A DNA stretch of 64,000 nt. Source: Alistipes sp. Zagget8. GTDB lineage: Bacteria; Bacteroidota; Bacteroidia; Bacteroidales; Rikenellaceae. The position numbers and the translations under genes are program-made. Of this stretch, positions 26,167 to 34,691 are shown in pieces. The stretch is from NCBI GenBank assembly GCA_001941065.1, contig MSHJ01000009.1, forward strand, positions 254,810-318,809, read 5' to 3'. Within the stretch, counting starts at the first letter, position 1, and every line of letters begins with the position of its first letter. The notes below the pieces were generated by a model. That model saw nothing but the letters and a program-made list of their open reading frames with translations. It searched no databases and had not been told where the DNA came from.

Positions 26167-26319
26167 ATGAAAAAACAAAACCTGATTTATGAAGCTCCGG
26201 ACGTGTACGTCATGTCCGTGTGCGTTGAGAAAGGATTCGCCGCGAGCAGCGACATCGAGCCGGGAACGGGCGGCGGAGAGCTGGGCGACAACTCCCGTTC
26301 GTTCGACGATTTCGAATAA
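26167..26319 (+). CDS. Short peptide 1 (50 aa) preceding the fimbrillin gene
   Basis: ATG at 26167; MKKQNLIYEAPDVYVMSVCV then EKGFAASSD and GGELGDNSRSFDDFE. No signal peptide. It shares with peptide 2 (27776-27907) the pattern P-x-x-x-V/T-x-x-V, E-x-GFA-x-S, GGELG-x-(N/D)S and an acidic FDD/FAD tail. Short proteins with a YxxPxxxVxxV...GFAxS layout are common beside surface-lipoprotein genes in Bacteroidales, but their function is unknown to me. It ends 26 bp before the fimbrillin start. Confidence 0.65.
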   Translation: MKKQNLIYEAPDVYVMSVCVEKGFAASSDIEPGTGGGELGDNSRSFDDFE

Positions 26320-26345
26320 TTAACGACAAAAACGAAAGACGCCTT

Positions 26346-27701
26346 ATGAAAAAATTATTTGTCATTGCCCTTTTTGCCGCAGTCGGCATGAGCGCATGCA
26401 GCAAGGACGGCGATGTGACTTCGCCCGAAGATACGAAGACCTATGTGCAGGTCACCATTCCCGAGGAGGCCTCGGCGCAGACCCGCACCTCGATCGACGG
26501 CAACACGACCAACTAGGTCCAGGGCGACCGGGTCGCCGTGCTGCTCTACGACGGTTCGGTGACGCGGACCTGCCTGTTTACGGCCGACAAGTCGGGCGCG
26601 ACCACCACGTTCTCCGGCGACGTGCCCGTCGGCTCCTACACCCTGGCGGCGGCCTACTATCCCTATGACTGCAACGCTTCGTTCGACGCCGTGAACAAGA
26701 CCTTCAAGCACACGTGGGGCGACGCCTACTGCACGTCGAACCTCGCCGACTACGATTTCATGTACACGAACATCTGGGAGGAGTCCTTCACGGTCAGCGA
26801 GACCTCGACCGTCCTGCCCGTCAATTTCACCTTCAAGCCGCTGATGGCGCGTATCAAGATTTCGCTCGGGCTGGGCGCCAGCGAGACGCCCCGCAAAATC
26901 ATGCTGGAGACCGACGCCAACGTCCTGCCGACGGCGGGTACCATCGACGCCCTGGGGAATTTCACGGCGTCGTCCGTCACCAACGCCATTTCGGTTCCCA
27001 CCGGGCAGAAGGAGTTCGTGGTGGGCCTGCTTCCGGTGAGCATCCATTCGAACCTGACCGTGCGGGTGATGACCACCGACGGCCTGACCTATTCGGACAA
27101 GTCGCTGACCTTGGCCGGCCTGAAGCGCAACCACCACTACACGATGAGCGTTCCCTGCAACAAGAAGACCGTTACGATCACCGTTCCCGACGCCATCGAC
27201 AGCAAATACGGCTCGGGCACCTGGAAGGACAACGGGTTCTACACCGTGGCCCCGCAGTACGACCCCGACAAGCTCTTCGACGGCTGGTATTTCTACCGGG
27301 CCGAGATCAAGAGCGACAAGAACGGCGACGACAAACTCAAGAAAAACCGCATTCAGCTGCAGGTTCCGGCCGGGACCAACAGCGACAACAACGGTGCGTT
27401 CGTGACGGCCCCGATTCAGTGCGACGGCCAGAAGACCGTGAAGATCACCTTCGAGGTGGCGACCAACCGGGCGCTGGTGAACATCAAATACCGCATCGGC
27501 GTCACGGGCAACGGCCCGATCACCGAGGCGTGGCTCCGCGACCGCAACAACATCATCAGCGGAAACGACAACGAGTGCCGTTCCGGGACGCAGACCCACA
27601 CCTTCTCGGTCACCAACGGGCAGCGCGTCATGATCAAGATCATGAGTACGGCCGGTTCCTATCACGTCGAGTTCGCCAATTTCACCTATACGGTCGAGTA
27701 A
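26346..27701 (+). pseudogene. Fimbrillin-family lipoprotein interrupted by an in-frame TAG
   Basis: One frame of 451 codons plus stop, with an amber codon at 26514-26516 (codon 57). The 5' part MKKLFVIALFAAVGMSAC is an SPII signal with lipobox GMSAC, followed by QTRTSIDGNTTN-stop-VQGDRVAVLLYDG. Fimbrillin/Mfa-like proteins have TRT...W..GD here, so the lost residue is Trp (TGG to TAG). The rest is intact and beta-rich, with a second C-terminal domain of unknown type. Intact, it would be a surface fimbrial subunit or lipoprotein. With the stop only a 56-residue fragment is made unless read-through occurs. A consensus error cannot be excluded. Confidence 0.82.
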
Positions 27702-27723
27702 TTCCGGCGAAAAGAATCAGTAT

Positions 27724-27755
27724 ATATCGGGACGGAGGCAACGCCGTCCCGATAT
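27724..27755. terminator. Hairpin between the fimbrillin gene and peptide 2
   Basis: 12 bp perfect stem ATATCGGGACGG/CCGTCCCGATAT with an 8-base loop, 22 bp after the fimbrillin stop. No clear T-tract follows, so it may be a partial terminator or 3'-end stabilizer that sets relative expression within the operon. Confidence 0.55.
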
Positions 27756-27775
27756 GTCTATAAAGTATATACCCG

Positions 27776-27907
27776 ATGAAAGCAGTTTACATACAGCCGC
27801 AGCTGGAGGTGTTCACGGTTGCGGCGGAGGCGGGGTTCGCCATTTCCCAGCCGCACGGCGGGGAGCTGGGACCGGATTCCCTGGATTTTGCCGACGATGA
27901 GTACTGA
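27776..27907 (+). CDS. Short peptide 2 (43 aa) preceding the PI-PLC fusion gene
   Basis: ATG at 27776, TGA at 27905; MKAVYIQPQLEVFTVAAEAG, FAISQPHGGELGPDS, LDFADDEY. It is clearly related in layout to peptide 1 (GFA-x-S, GGELG, acidic C-terminus) and holds the same position, 21 bp before a fimbrillin-domain gene. Two copies in the same place argue that it is a real gene and that peptide plus fimbrillin is a duplicated module. No signal peptide; function unknown. Confidence 0.65.
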   Translation: MKAVYIQPQLEVFTVAAEAGFAISQPHGGELGPDSLDFADDEY

Positions 27908-27928
27908 CATCCATTCAGAACAGACGTT

Positions 27929-29977
27929 ATGAGATACAGACCTATTTTCCGGCTGCCGGCGCTTGCGCTCCTGCTGACCGGGTGCGAAACCGACCTGACC
28001 GAAACGGTCCGTGATTCCGGGAATTCCGGGAGCGGGGGCGATGTCGTCGCCTGCCGTTTTTCCATCGACAACGACGAGACGCCCGAGACCCGCACGGCCT
28101 ATGGACCCCTGCGCGACGGCGGCTATCCGATCTACTGGCGCAACGGCGACCAGGTGGAGATCATCTGCCCGCAGACGACCCCGCAGCGGGCGGCGGTCAC
28201 GGTCAGCGTCTCCGGCCCGACGGAGAGCGAGGCGGACCTCAGCGACACGGGCATGGCGTGGGGCGACTCGGAACGCTATGATTTCTATGCGTTCTACCCG
28301 GCGGGGGCCGTCCGGGCCAACAGCGGCTCGATTGTCCTGACGGCCGTTCCGTCGGTGCAGACCTGCAACAACGGCGAATGCAACATGCAGTTGGCCTATA
28401 TGGCCGCCTGCAGCGAGGGGGTCGAGCGCGGTGCCGAGGTGCCCTTCGCCTTCCGGCCGCTGATGACCACGGTTACGGTCTCGGTGGGCTTTTCCGAGAC
28501 CGCCGAGGTGCAGAAACTCGTGCTGTCGAGCGACGACCCTGTGGCGGGGGCGTTCACCTACGACATTGCCGCGGACCGCTGTACGACCGATCCGGGCAAA
28601 ACCTCCAGGGTCCTGGCCGTGCACCTGACCACCGGGACGACGCCTTACATCCGGCTCGATGCGGGTTCGAAGATCGTGGTGACGGCCTTCATGCTGCCGC
28701 AGGACATCCGGGGACTGACGCTGACCGCCGTCACGACCGAGGGCAGGACCTATGCCTATACGACCCCTGCGACGCTGCGGGCCGGACATCGCTACACCTT
28801 TACGCTCGGCGACATGCCGTCGCAGGCGCAGCGGACCGGCACGGACCTCTCCGACTGGATGGCCTCGCTGCCCGACAACGCCTATCTCTCGCAGGTCTCC
28901 ATCCCGGGGTCGCACGACGCCTGCACGATGTACGGATCGCACTACGAATACACGAGCGGCAAGCCGGGCGAGCGGTACCATTTCAAGTGGCTGCAAAACA
29001 TCGTTTTCGGGTACATCAACACGACGAAGATGATCAAGGCGCAGGAACTCTCCATCGAGGAGCAGTTGGCGGCCGGGGTGCGGATGTTCGACCTGCGTCC
29101 TTCGGCATCGGGCTCCTCGGTTCAGGACCTGCCGATTCAGCACGGCATCGCCCAGCTGGGCGACCCGTCGCGCGGCGGCTACACCCCGGGCGGCACCGAC
29201 CGGCAGGAACTTTTGCCCTTTATGCTTTCGCAGGTTCTCGACCGTTTCGTGCGGTTTCTCGAGGCGCATCCCGGCGAGACGGTGCTGGTGCACATGAAAT
29301 ACGAGAACACCAGCGGCACCGGCAAGACGGGCTGGGACCGGAGCGTCGTGAGCCTGATCCGGACGCACTGCGAGGGCCGCATCGCCGATTTCCATCCCCG
29401 CATGACGCTGGCCGACGCCCGGGGCAAAATCCTCTTCGTCATCCGCGAGGACTACAAGTCGTCCAACGACGGACAGTATCTCGGCGCCTACCTGAACTGG
29501 ACGCACGACAAGGTGGTCTTCGACACGACGCTCTCCGGCAACGACGTCGGACAGGCCCCGATCCGGGTCAACGACCTCTACAACATCAAGAACGGCGCTT
29601 CGGACGGCAAGACCAAGTATGCGGCCATCGAGGAGTGTATCGATTACACCTACAACACGACGGACGTCACGCGCTGGTGCATGAACTACGTGAGCTGTTA
29701 CGACACGGCCCACTGCTCCGTGTCGGGGGTGAATATCTTCGGCGCGGTCGGCGACTACGACTACTGCGCCAACCTCTACAACCGCTATACCGCAGACCGG
29801 CTCAACCGTTCCGATTTCCGCGGCAATGTCGGCATCGTGCTGATGGATTTCGCCGGGGCGTCGCATGCGACGATGACCTACGGGCAGACCTGGTCGGAGA
29901 TGGAAGTCTACGGCGACGATCTGGTCCGGGCGGTCGTCGGCAACAACAACAAGTGGCCGATTCGCTGCAACGAGTGA
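27929..29977 (+). CDS. Surface lipoprotein: fimbrillin-like domain fused to a PI-PLC X-type domain
   Basis: 682 aa. The N-terminus RYRPIFRLPALALLLTGC is an SPII signal. Residues ~30-300 are fimbrillin/Mfa-like (ETRTAYGPLRDGGYPIYWRN, GDQVEIICP). Residues ~310-680 are a phosphatidylinositol-specific phospholipase C X domain with its catalytic set: IPGSHDA (His329, Asp330), RMFDLRP (Asp388, Arg390) and PIQHGIA (His405), plus FVRFLEAHPGETVLVHMKYE. Bacterial PI-PLCs cleave phosphatidylinositol or GPI anchors without metal. Display on a fimbrillin-type lipoprotein would place this activity at the cell surface. It is the last gene of the predicted phase-variable operon. Domain calls are confident; the substrate is inferred. 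Confidence 0.88.
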   Translation: MRYRPIFRLPALALLLTGCETDLTETVRDSGNSGSGGDVVACRFSIDNDETPETRTAYGPLRDGGYPIYWRNGDQVEIICPQTTPQRAAVTVSVSGPTESEADLSDTGMAWGDSERYDFYAFYPAGAVRANSGSIVLTAVPSVQTCNNGECNMQLAYMAACSEGVERGAEVPFAFRPLMTTVTVSVGFSETAEVQKLVLSSDDPVAGAFTYDIAADRCTTDPGKTSRVLAVHLTTGTTPYIRLDAGSKIVVTAFMLPQDIRGLTLTAVTTEGRTYAYTTPATLRAGHRYTFTLGDMPSQAQRTGTDLSDWMASLPDNAYLSQVSIPGSHDACTMYGSHYEYTSGKPGERYHFKWLQNIVFGYINTTKMIKAQELSIEEQLAAGVRMFDLRPSASGSSVQDLPIQHGIAQLGDPSRGGYTPGGTDRQELLPFMLSQVLDRFVRFLEAHPGETVLVHMKYENTSGTGKTGWDRSVVSLIRTHCEGRIADFHPRMTLADARGKILFVIREDYKSSNDGQYLGAYLNWTHDKVVFDTTLSGNDVGQAPIRVNDLYNIKNGASDGKTKYAAIEECIDYTYNTTDVTRWCMNYVSCYDTAHCSVSGVNIFGAVGDYDYCANLYNRYTADRLNRSDFRGNVGIVLMDFAGASHATMTYGQTWSEMEVYGDDLVRAVVGNNNKWPIRCNE

Positions 29978-30019
29978 CCGCCGGAAACAGACCGCCGGGC
30001 CGCAATCACGGCCGGCAAA

Positions 30020-30051
30020 CGAGGCTGCCCGACGGAGTTCGGACAGCCTCG
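30020..30051 (+). terminator. Terminator-like hairpin after the surface operon
   Basis: CGAGGCTG/CAGCCTCG outer stem with inner CCGA/TCGG pairing. It lacks a T-tract but is strong and lies 42 bp after the PI-PLC stop, before the helicase promoter. Confidence 0.6.
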
Positions 30052-30107
30052 CTGCGTCGTGCCCCGGGTTGAATTCTGCTATAAAACCGAAACGGACAGC
30101 CTATTTC

Positions 30108-30138
30108 TTTGGATTTGGATTTTATTTCGGTACCTTTA
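30108..30138 (+). promoter_or_regulatory. Promoter of the helicase gene
   Basis: TTTG (30108-30111), 19 bp spacer, TACCTTTA (30131-30138; one mismatch to TAnnTTTG). Predicted start near 30145, ~20 nt before the ATG. Confidence 0.6.
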
Positions 30139-30164
30139 AAGGTCCAACTCCGATTTGTAAACTC

Positions 30165-32312
30165 ATGGCATCCGACAATCCCCAACTCGACCTCGCGTGG
30201 AAGTTTCTCGAACAGACAGGCGCCAATATCTTTCTCACCGGCAGGGCCGGCACCGGCAAGACCACCTTTCTGCGTGAGCTGAGACAGCGCTCGCCGAAAC
30301 GGATGATCGTCGTAGCCCCCACGGGCGTCGCGGCGATCAATGCGGGCGGAGTCACCGTGCATTCGTTTTTCCAGCTGCCGTTCGGCCCTTATATCCCGGC
30401 CATGCAGCAGGGGGAGGGAGGAAGGTTGAAAATGAATTTCAACCGGGAGAAGATTGCGATTATCCGGAGTCTGGATCTGCTGGTAATCGACGAAATCAGC
30501 ATGGTCCGGGCCGATATGCTGGACGCCGTCAACGACGTGCTGCAGCGATACCGCGACCGGAGCAAGCCGTTCGGCGGGGTTCAGCTGCTGATGATCGGCG
30601 ACCTGCAGCAGCTGGCCCCGGTCGTAAAGCCGCAGGAGTGGGAGCTGATCCGCGACCACTACGCCTCGCCCTATTTTTTCGACAGCCGGGCACTGCGGAG
30701 TACGACGTATATCACGCTGGAACTGCGGCATATCTACCGCCAGAGCGACGGCGGGTTTATCGACATTCTCAACCGCGTGAGGGACAACGCCGTGGACCGG
30801 GACACGCTGGCGAAACTGAATTCGAGGTACATCGCCGGGTTCGAGCCCGACGACGAAGCGGGTTACATCACGCTGACCTCGCACAACGACACCGCCCGGG
30901 CGATCAACGAGCGGAAGCTCAGGAGCCTCGACGCCCCTTCTTTCACCTTTTCCTGCCAGGTGGAGGGCAACTTTCCGGAATACCTCTACCCGAACGACAG
31001 CGAGCTGACCCTCAAAAAAGGGGCCCAGGTGATGTTTGTCAAGAACGACGTTTCGGGACAGCACCGCTATTTCAACGGGAAGATCGGGCGGGTGACGGCC
31101 ATCGGCGAGTCGATGATCGAAGTGACCCTCGACGATGCGGCCGAACCGGTCGATGTCGGGATCGACGAGTGGACGAACGTAAAATATACCATCGACCCGC
31201 AGACGCAGGAGATAACCGAGGCCGTGGAGGGGGTGTTCCGTCAGTTTCCGCTCAAGCCGGCCTGGGCGATCACCATTCATAAAAGCCAGGGACTGACCTT
31301 CGAGCGGGCCATTATCGACGCCGCGGAGTCGTTTTCGCACGGGCAGGTCTATGTGGCGCTGAGCCGCTGCCGGAGTTTCGAGGGGCTGGTGCTCCGCACG
31401 CCGCTGCAGGGCCGGTCGATTATCGACGATGCGACGATCCGGGCCTTCAATAAGAATCTCGAAGAAAACCAGCCCGACGAAACCGTCCTCTCCGCGCAAA
31501 GGCGGCAGTATTATCGCTCCCTGCTGTTCGACCTGTTCGATTTCGTGCCGTTGAGAATCCGGCTTCTGGTGGTCCGGAAGGTGCTCGGCGAACACCTCAG
31601 CGGGCTCTATCCGAAACTGACCGAGGCGTGGAACGACATGCTGGACCGGTTCGCCGCCGAGATCGTCGCCGTGAGCGAAAGATTTCAGACGCAGCTGGAC
31701 GACATCCTCGCTTCGGCTCCCGATGCGGAGCGGAATCCCCGGCTGACGGAGCGGATAACGAAGGCGCAGGCCTATTTTCTGGCCCGGTGCCGGGAGTTGG
31801 TCGAGCCGATCGTGGAGCAGAGCGATGTCGTTGTAGACAACAAGGAGGTTAAGAAACAGCTTACGGGGGCCCTCAAGAAATTGCGGGAGGTCCTTGCCGT
31901 GAAGCTTGCCGTGCTCGGCATGGACAACAGCGGGGGCTTCACCATCCACAACTACCTCGATACGCGGGCCAAAGCGACGCTCGACGAACCCAAGGCGAAA
32001 CCGGCGAAGGGCACGAAGGGCTCGAAGCGTGAAAAGACGGCGGCGGAGGAGCATTCCGGCGATGTCGAAAACGCCGGACTTTTCGCCCTGCTCCGGGTCT
32101 GGCGGAGGGAGACTGCCGCCCGGGAGCATGTGCCCGCCTATGTGGTGATGCATCAGGCGGCCCTCCTGGCGGTATGCAGGGCCCTTCCGCGCAGCGAGCG
32201 GGAGTTGTCCGGCATCAAGGGCATCGGAAAGGTTTTCGTGTCCAAATACGGCGAGGAGGTCCTTGCGATTGTCCGGGATTGGGTCGCCACGGAAAACATA
32301 AATTCCCGATAA
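30165..32312 (+). CDS. PIF1/RecD-like superfamily 1 DNA helicase with C-terminal HRDC domain
   Basis: 715 aa from ATG at 30165 (MASDNPQLDLAWKFLEQTGA). Helicase motifs: Walker A GRAGTGKTTF, Ia VVAPTGVAAINAGGVTVHSF, Walker B LLVIDEISMV, motif III LLMIGDLQQLAPV, LRHIYRQ, and motifs V/VI TIHKSQGLTFERAIID and GQVYVALSRCRSFEG. Residues ~400-610 are helical linker with a low-complexity Lys/Ala stretch (TLDEPKAKPAKGTKGS). The last ~75 residues look like HRDC (LLAVCRALPRSERELSGIKG, FVSKYGEEVL), an accessory DNA-binding domain. Likely role is unwinding at stalled forks or structured DNA. Stand-alone gene with its own promoter and a terminator that overlaps its stop codon. Confidence 0.88.
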   Translation: MASDNPQLDLAWKFLEQTGANIFLTGRAGTGKTTFLRELRQRSPKRMIVVAPTGVAAINAGGVTVHSFFQLPFGPYIPAMQQGEGGRLKMNFNREKIAIIRSLDLLVIDEISMVRADMLDAVNDVLQRYRDRSKPFGGVQLLMIGDLQQLAPVVKPQEWELIRDHYASPYFFDSRALRSTTYITLELRHIYRQSDGGFIDILNRVRDNAVDRDTLAKLNSRYIAGFEPDDEAGYITLTSHNDTARAINERKLRSLDAPSFTFSCQVEGNFPEYLYPNDSELTLKKGAQVMFVKNDVSGQHRYFNGKIGRVTAIGESMIEVTLDDAAEPVDVGIDEWTNVKYTIDPQTQEITEAVEGVFRQFPLKPAWAITIHKSQGLTFERAIIDAAESFSHGQVYVALSRCRSFEGLVLRTPLQGRSIIDDATIRAFNKNLEENQPDETVLSAQRRQYYRSLLFDLFDFVPLRIRLLVVRKVLGEHLSGLYPKLTEAWNDMLDRFAAEIVAVSERFQTQLDDILASAPDAERNPRLTERITKAQAYFLARCRELVEPIVEQSDVVVDNKEVKKQLTGALKKLREVLAVKLAVLGMDNSGGFTIHNYLDTRAKATLDEPKAKPAKGTKGSKREKTAAEEHSGDVENAGLFALLRVWRRETAAREHVPAYVVMHQAALLAVCRALPRSERELSGIKGIGKVFVSKYGEEVLAIVRDWVATENINSR

Positions 32313-32334
32313 CGGCCACGTTATCGGGAATTTA
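32299..32334. terminator. Bidirectional terminator between the helicase and tRNA-Thr
   Basis: A 16 bp perfect stem (TAAATTCCCGATAACG and its complement) with loop GCCA. A/T bases at the stem foot supply a U-rich end in both directions. It includes the helicase stop codon and ends 3 bp from the tRNA 3' end, serving two convergent genes. Confidence 0.8.
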
Positions 32335-32336
32335 CC

Positions 32337-32411
32337 TGGAGCTGAATCCGAGATTTGAACTCGGGACCCCTTCATTACGAGTGAAGTGCTCTACCGCTGA
32401 GCTAATTCAGC
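32337..32411 (-). tRNA. trnT: tRNA-Thr (anticodon CGT)
   Basis: 75 nt cloverleaf with encoded CCA. Acceptor GCTGAAT/ATTCAGC, D arm GCTC-AGCGGTA-GAGC, anticodon arm CTTCA-CTCGTAA-TGAAG with anticodon CGT (reads ACG, Thr), variable GGGTC, T arm CCGAG-TTCAAAT-CTCGG, discriminator T then CCA. All stems pair fully. No integrated element is visible at its 3' end. Confidence 0.95.
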
Positions 32412-32539
32412 CTTCGGGAAACACGGAGGTTCCCTTTGGGACTGCAAATATCAGAAAAAAATATTTTTCCCGCAACAATTTTACGAAAATTCTCGCTTTT
32501 CTTGCTATATTCGCGTCAAAACTGACCCGAATCCCTGCT

Positions 32540-34012
32540 ATGATCACTTTTCTGGTGTGCCTCGCGTTGTTGGTTACCGCTTATTTTACCTACGGACGCT
32601 ATCTGGAACGGCTCGTCGGCATCGACCCCGCAGCCGAAACACCCTGCAGCCGGCTCTACGACGGTGTGGACTACGTGCCCCTGCCGCGCTGGCGCATTTT
32701 CCTGATCCAGCTGCTGAACATCGCGGGCCTCGGCCCGATCTTCGGGGCCGTGCTCGGCGCGGCCTACGGACCCGTGGCGTTCCTGTGGATCACCTTCGGA
32801 GGTATCTTCATGGGCGCGGCCCACGATTTTATCGCCGGGGTCATCTCGCTCCGCCACGACGGCGCGAGCCTTCCCGAGACCGCCGGCCGGTATCTCGGCA
32901 ACGGCATGAAGGTCGTCATGCGCCTCTTCTCCGCCGGGCTGATGATTCTCGTGGGCGCCGTGTTCCTCTCGCAGCCCGCGTCGCTCGTCGCCAACCGGCT
33001 CGACGTTCCGGCGCTCAGCGGCATCGCCTTCGGGAATTTCTCGTGGCTGCTGCTGATTATCCTCGGAATCATCCTCGTCTACTATATCGCCGCCACGCTT
33101 CTGCCCGTGGACAAGATCATCGGCCGCATCTATCCCGTCTTCGGCTTCGCGCTGCTGTTCATGGCCCTCGGTATCCTCGTAGTGCTACTGTTCGGCGGGG
33201 AATACACCATCCCGGAATTCACCTCTTTCGAAAACTGCATCGCCGGCGCGAAAGAATTTCCGATCGTCCCGATGCTCTTCACCACCATCGCCTGCGGGGC
33301 CATTTCGGGGTTCCACGCCACGCAGTCGCCGCTCATGGCCCGCTGCATGCGCAGCGAAGGCGAGAGCCGCTCGGTTTTCTACGGCGCCATGATCTCCGAA
33401 TCGATCATCGCCCTCGTCTGGGCCGCCGTCGCCATGGCCTTCTGGGGCAATGTCGGGGGACTGAACGACGCCATCGCCGAGTACGGCGGACAGGCCGCGG
33501 TGCTGGTCGACGTGATCGCCAACAAGACGCTGGGCCCGGTGCTCGCCGCTTTCGTCATCTTCGGGGTGGTGGCCTGCGCCGTCACTTCGGGCGACACGGC
33601 TTTCCGTTCGGCGCGGCTGATCGTCGCCGATTTCATGGGCGTCGAACAGCGCTCGCTGCGCAAGCGGATCTATATCAGCATCCCGCTCTTCGCACTGGGA
33701 CTGCTGATTATCTTCGCGCTGCCGTTCCAGACCTTGTGGAGCTATTTCGCGTGGATGAACCAGACCCTCGCGGCCGTGACGCTCTGGATGATCGTCGCCT
33801 ACCTGCGCCACCGCGGACGGGCCCTCTGGCCCGGACTGCTCCCGGCCCTCGTCATGACTTATGTCTGTGCCAGCTATATTTTCGTGTCGCCGCTGATGTT
33901 CGGCATGCAGAACCGCACGGCGGCCTATCTGCTGGGCGGTGTGGTGACGCTGGCTGTCCTTGTCGCAATGATCTTCAAACTCCGGAACAACGATGCAAAA
34001 GGCTTCTCTTAA
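32540..34012 (+). CDS. cstA: CstA-family carbon-starvation transporter
   Basis: 490 aa from ATG at 32540 (MITFLVCLALLVTAYFTYGR); the longer open frame upstream runs through the tRNA gene and is not used. About 13 hydrophobic helices. CstA-family signatures: YLERLVGIDP, GVDYVPLPRWRIFLIQLLNI, GPIFGAVLGAAYGPVAFLWI, GAAHDFIAGVISLRHDGASL and ISGFHATQSPLMARC. Family members CstA and BtsT in E. coli import pyruvate or peptides during carbon limitation. Shorter than the ~700 aa E. coli forms, as is usual in Bacteroidetes. Its last 20 bp overlap the next gene, so the two are translated as a pair. A weak TATATTCG box lies near 32503. Confidence 0.9.
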   Translation: MITFLVCLALLVTAYFTYGRYLERLVGIDPAAETPCSRLYDGVDYVPLPRWRIFLIQLLNIAGLGPIFGAVLGAAYGPVAFLWITFGGIFMGAAHDFIAGVISLRHDGASLPETAGRYLGNGMKVVMRLFSAGLMILVGAVFLSQPASLVANRLDVPALSGIAFGNFSWLLLIILGIILVYYIAATLLPVDKIIGRIYPVFGFALLFMALGILVVLLFGGEYTIPEFTSFENCIAGAKEFPIVPMLFTTIACGAISGFHATQSPLMARCMRSEGESRSVFYGAMISESIIALVWAAVAMAFWGNVGGLNDAIAEYGGQAAVLVDVIANKTLGPVLAAFVIFGVVACAVTSGDTAFRSARLIVADFMGVEQRSLRKRIYISIPLFALGLLIIFALPFQTLWSYFAWMNQTLAAVTLWMIVAYLRHRGRALWPGLLPALVMTYVCASYIFVSPLMFGMQNRTAAYLLGGVVTLAVLVAMIFKLRNNDAKGFS

Positions 34013-34685
34013 TCCCACGCCCGACCAGACCTTCGAGGTGGTCGGCGAAGGACCCTATAATTTTGTCAAAATCCTTGCGCGTTCGCGCGAAATGCAGTCC
34101 TCGGGCGATGTCGAAGGGGCCTGCAACGAGCGTTATCAGGCCTTTCAGCGCCTTGCGGAGCTGATTCCCGAGGACGAGGAGGTCATCCTCGAGTGGAACC
34201 ACCGCAATTCGCGGGCGGCGCTGGAGCTGGTCCTCGCTTCGGCCATCGACCATTTCCTGATCAACGATTTCGAGCTGTCGGCGGCGCTGCTGGAGATGCT
34301 GCTGGAACTCGACCCCGAGGACCATCTGGAGGGCAGCGAGCTGCTGGCCTTCGACTACCTCGCCATGGACGAGCAGGAGTTGTTCGACGAGGTAATCAAC
34401 GACGTTTCGGACAAGTATCCCGGCCGCGGAATACTGCTCCTTTGGTCGGCCTACCGCCGCGACGGAAAACTGCCCGAAGGGGAGTTGCAGCATTTCCGCA
34501 GGCATTTCGCACCCTGGTTCGCGGAGTTCACGGCCGCCGAGCACCCTGCCGACGAAGCCTACCTGCGCGACATCGGGAGCGAACGTCCTTCGCCCGGGGC
34601 GCAGGCCCGCGAGCTGTGGCTCCAGACCGAGAACCTCTGGGTGCTCTGGCCCGGGTTTATCGAGGCCCTGCGGGCCGCCCGGTAA
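33993..34685 (+). CDS. Helical-repeat (TPR-like) cytoplasmic protein, coupled to cstA
   Basis: 230 aa, no signal peptide or TM. All-helical and acidic with TPR-like helix pairs (FELSAALLEMLLELDPEDHL, SAIDHFLINDFEL, RGILLLWSAYRRDGKLPEGE). The ATG overlaps the cstA 3' end by 20 bp in another frame. I do not recognise a named family. It may be a partner or stability factor of the transporter, an inference from coupling only. It converges with the sulfatase gene, leaving 6 bp between the two stops. Confidence 0.7.
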   Translation: MQKASLNPTPDQTFEVVGEGPYNFVKILARSREMQSSGDVEGACNERYQAFQRLAELIPEDEEVILEWNHRNSRAALELVLASAIDHFLINDFELSAALLEMLLELDPEDHLEGSELLAFDYLAMDEQELFDEVINDVSDKYPGRGILLLWSAYRRDGKLPEGELQHFRRHFAPWFAEFTAAEHPADEAYLRDIGSERPSPGAQARELWLQTENLWVLWPGFIEALRAAR

Positions 34686-34691
34686 GATCTT

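Noticed and set aside
4530..26516. Reassignment of TAG to Trp as explanation for both interrupted genes
   Set aside because: rpmH (54466-54468) and the beta-glucan susD (14501-14503) end in TAG at the expected position, so TAG acts as stop.
32337..32411. tRNA-Thr 3' end as an integration site
   Set aside because: No repeated tRNA fragment or integrase is found beside it; the flanking helicase and cstA genes are ordinary chromosomal genes.
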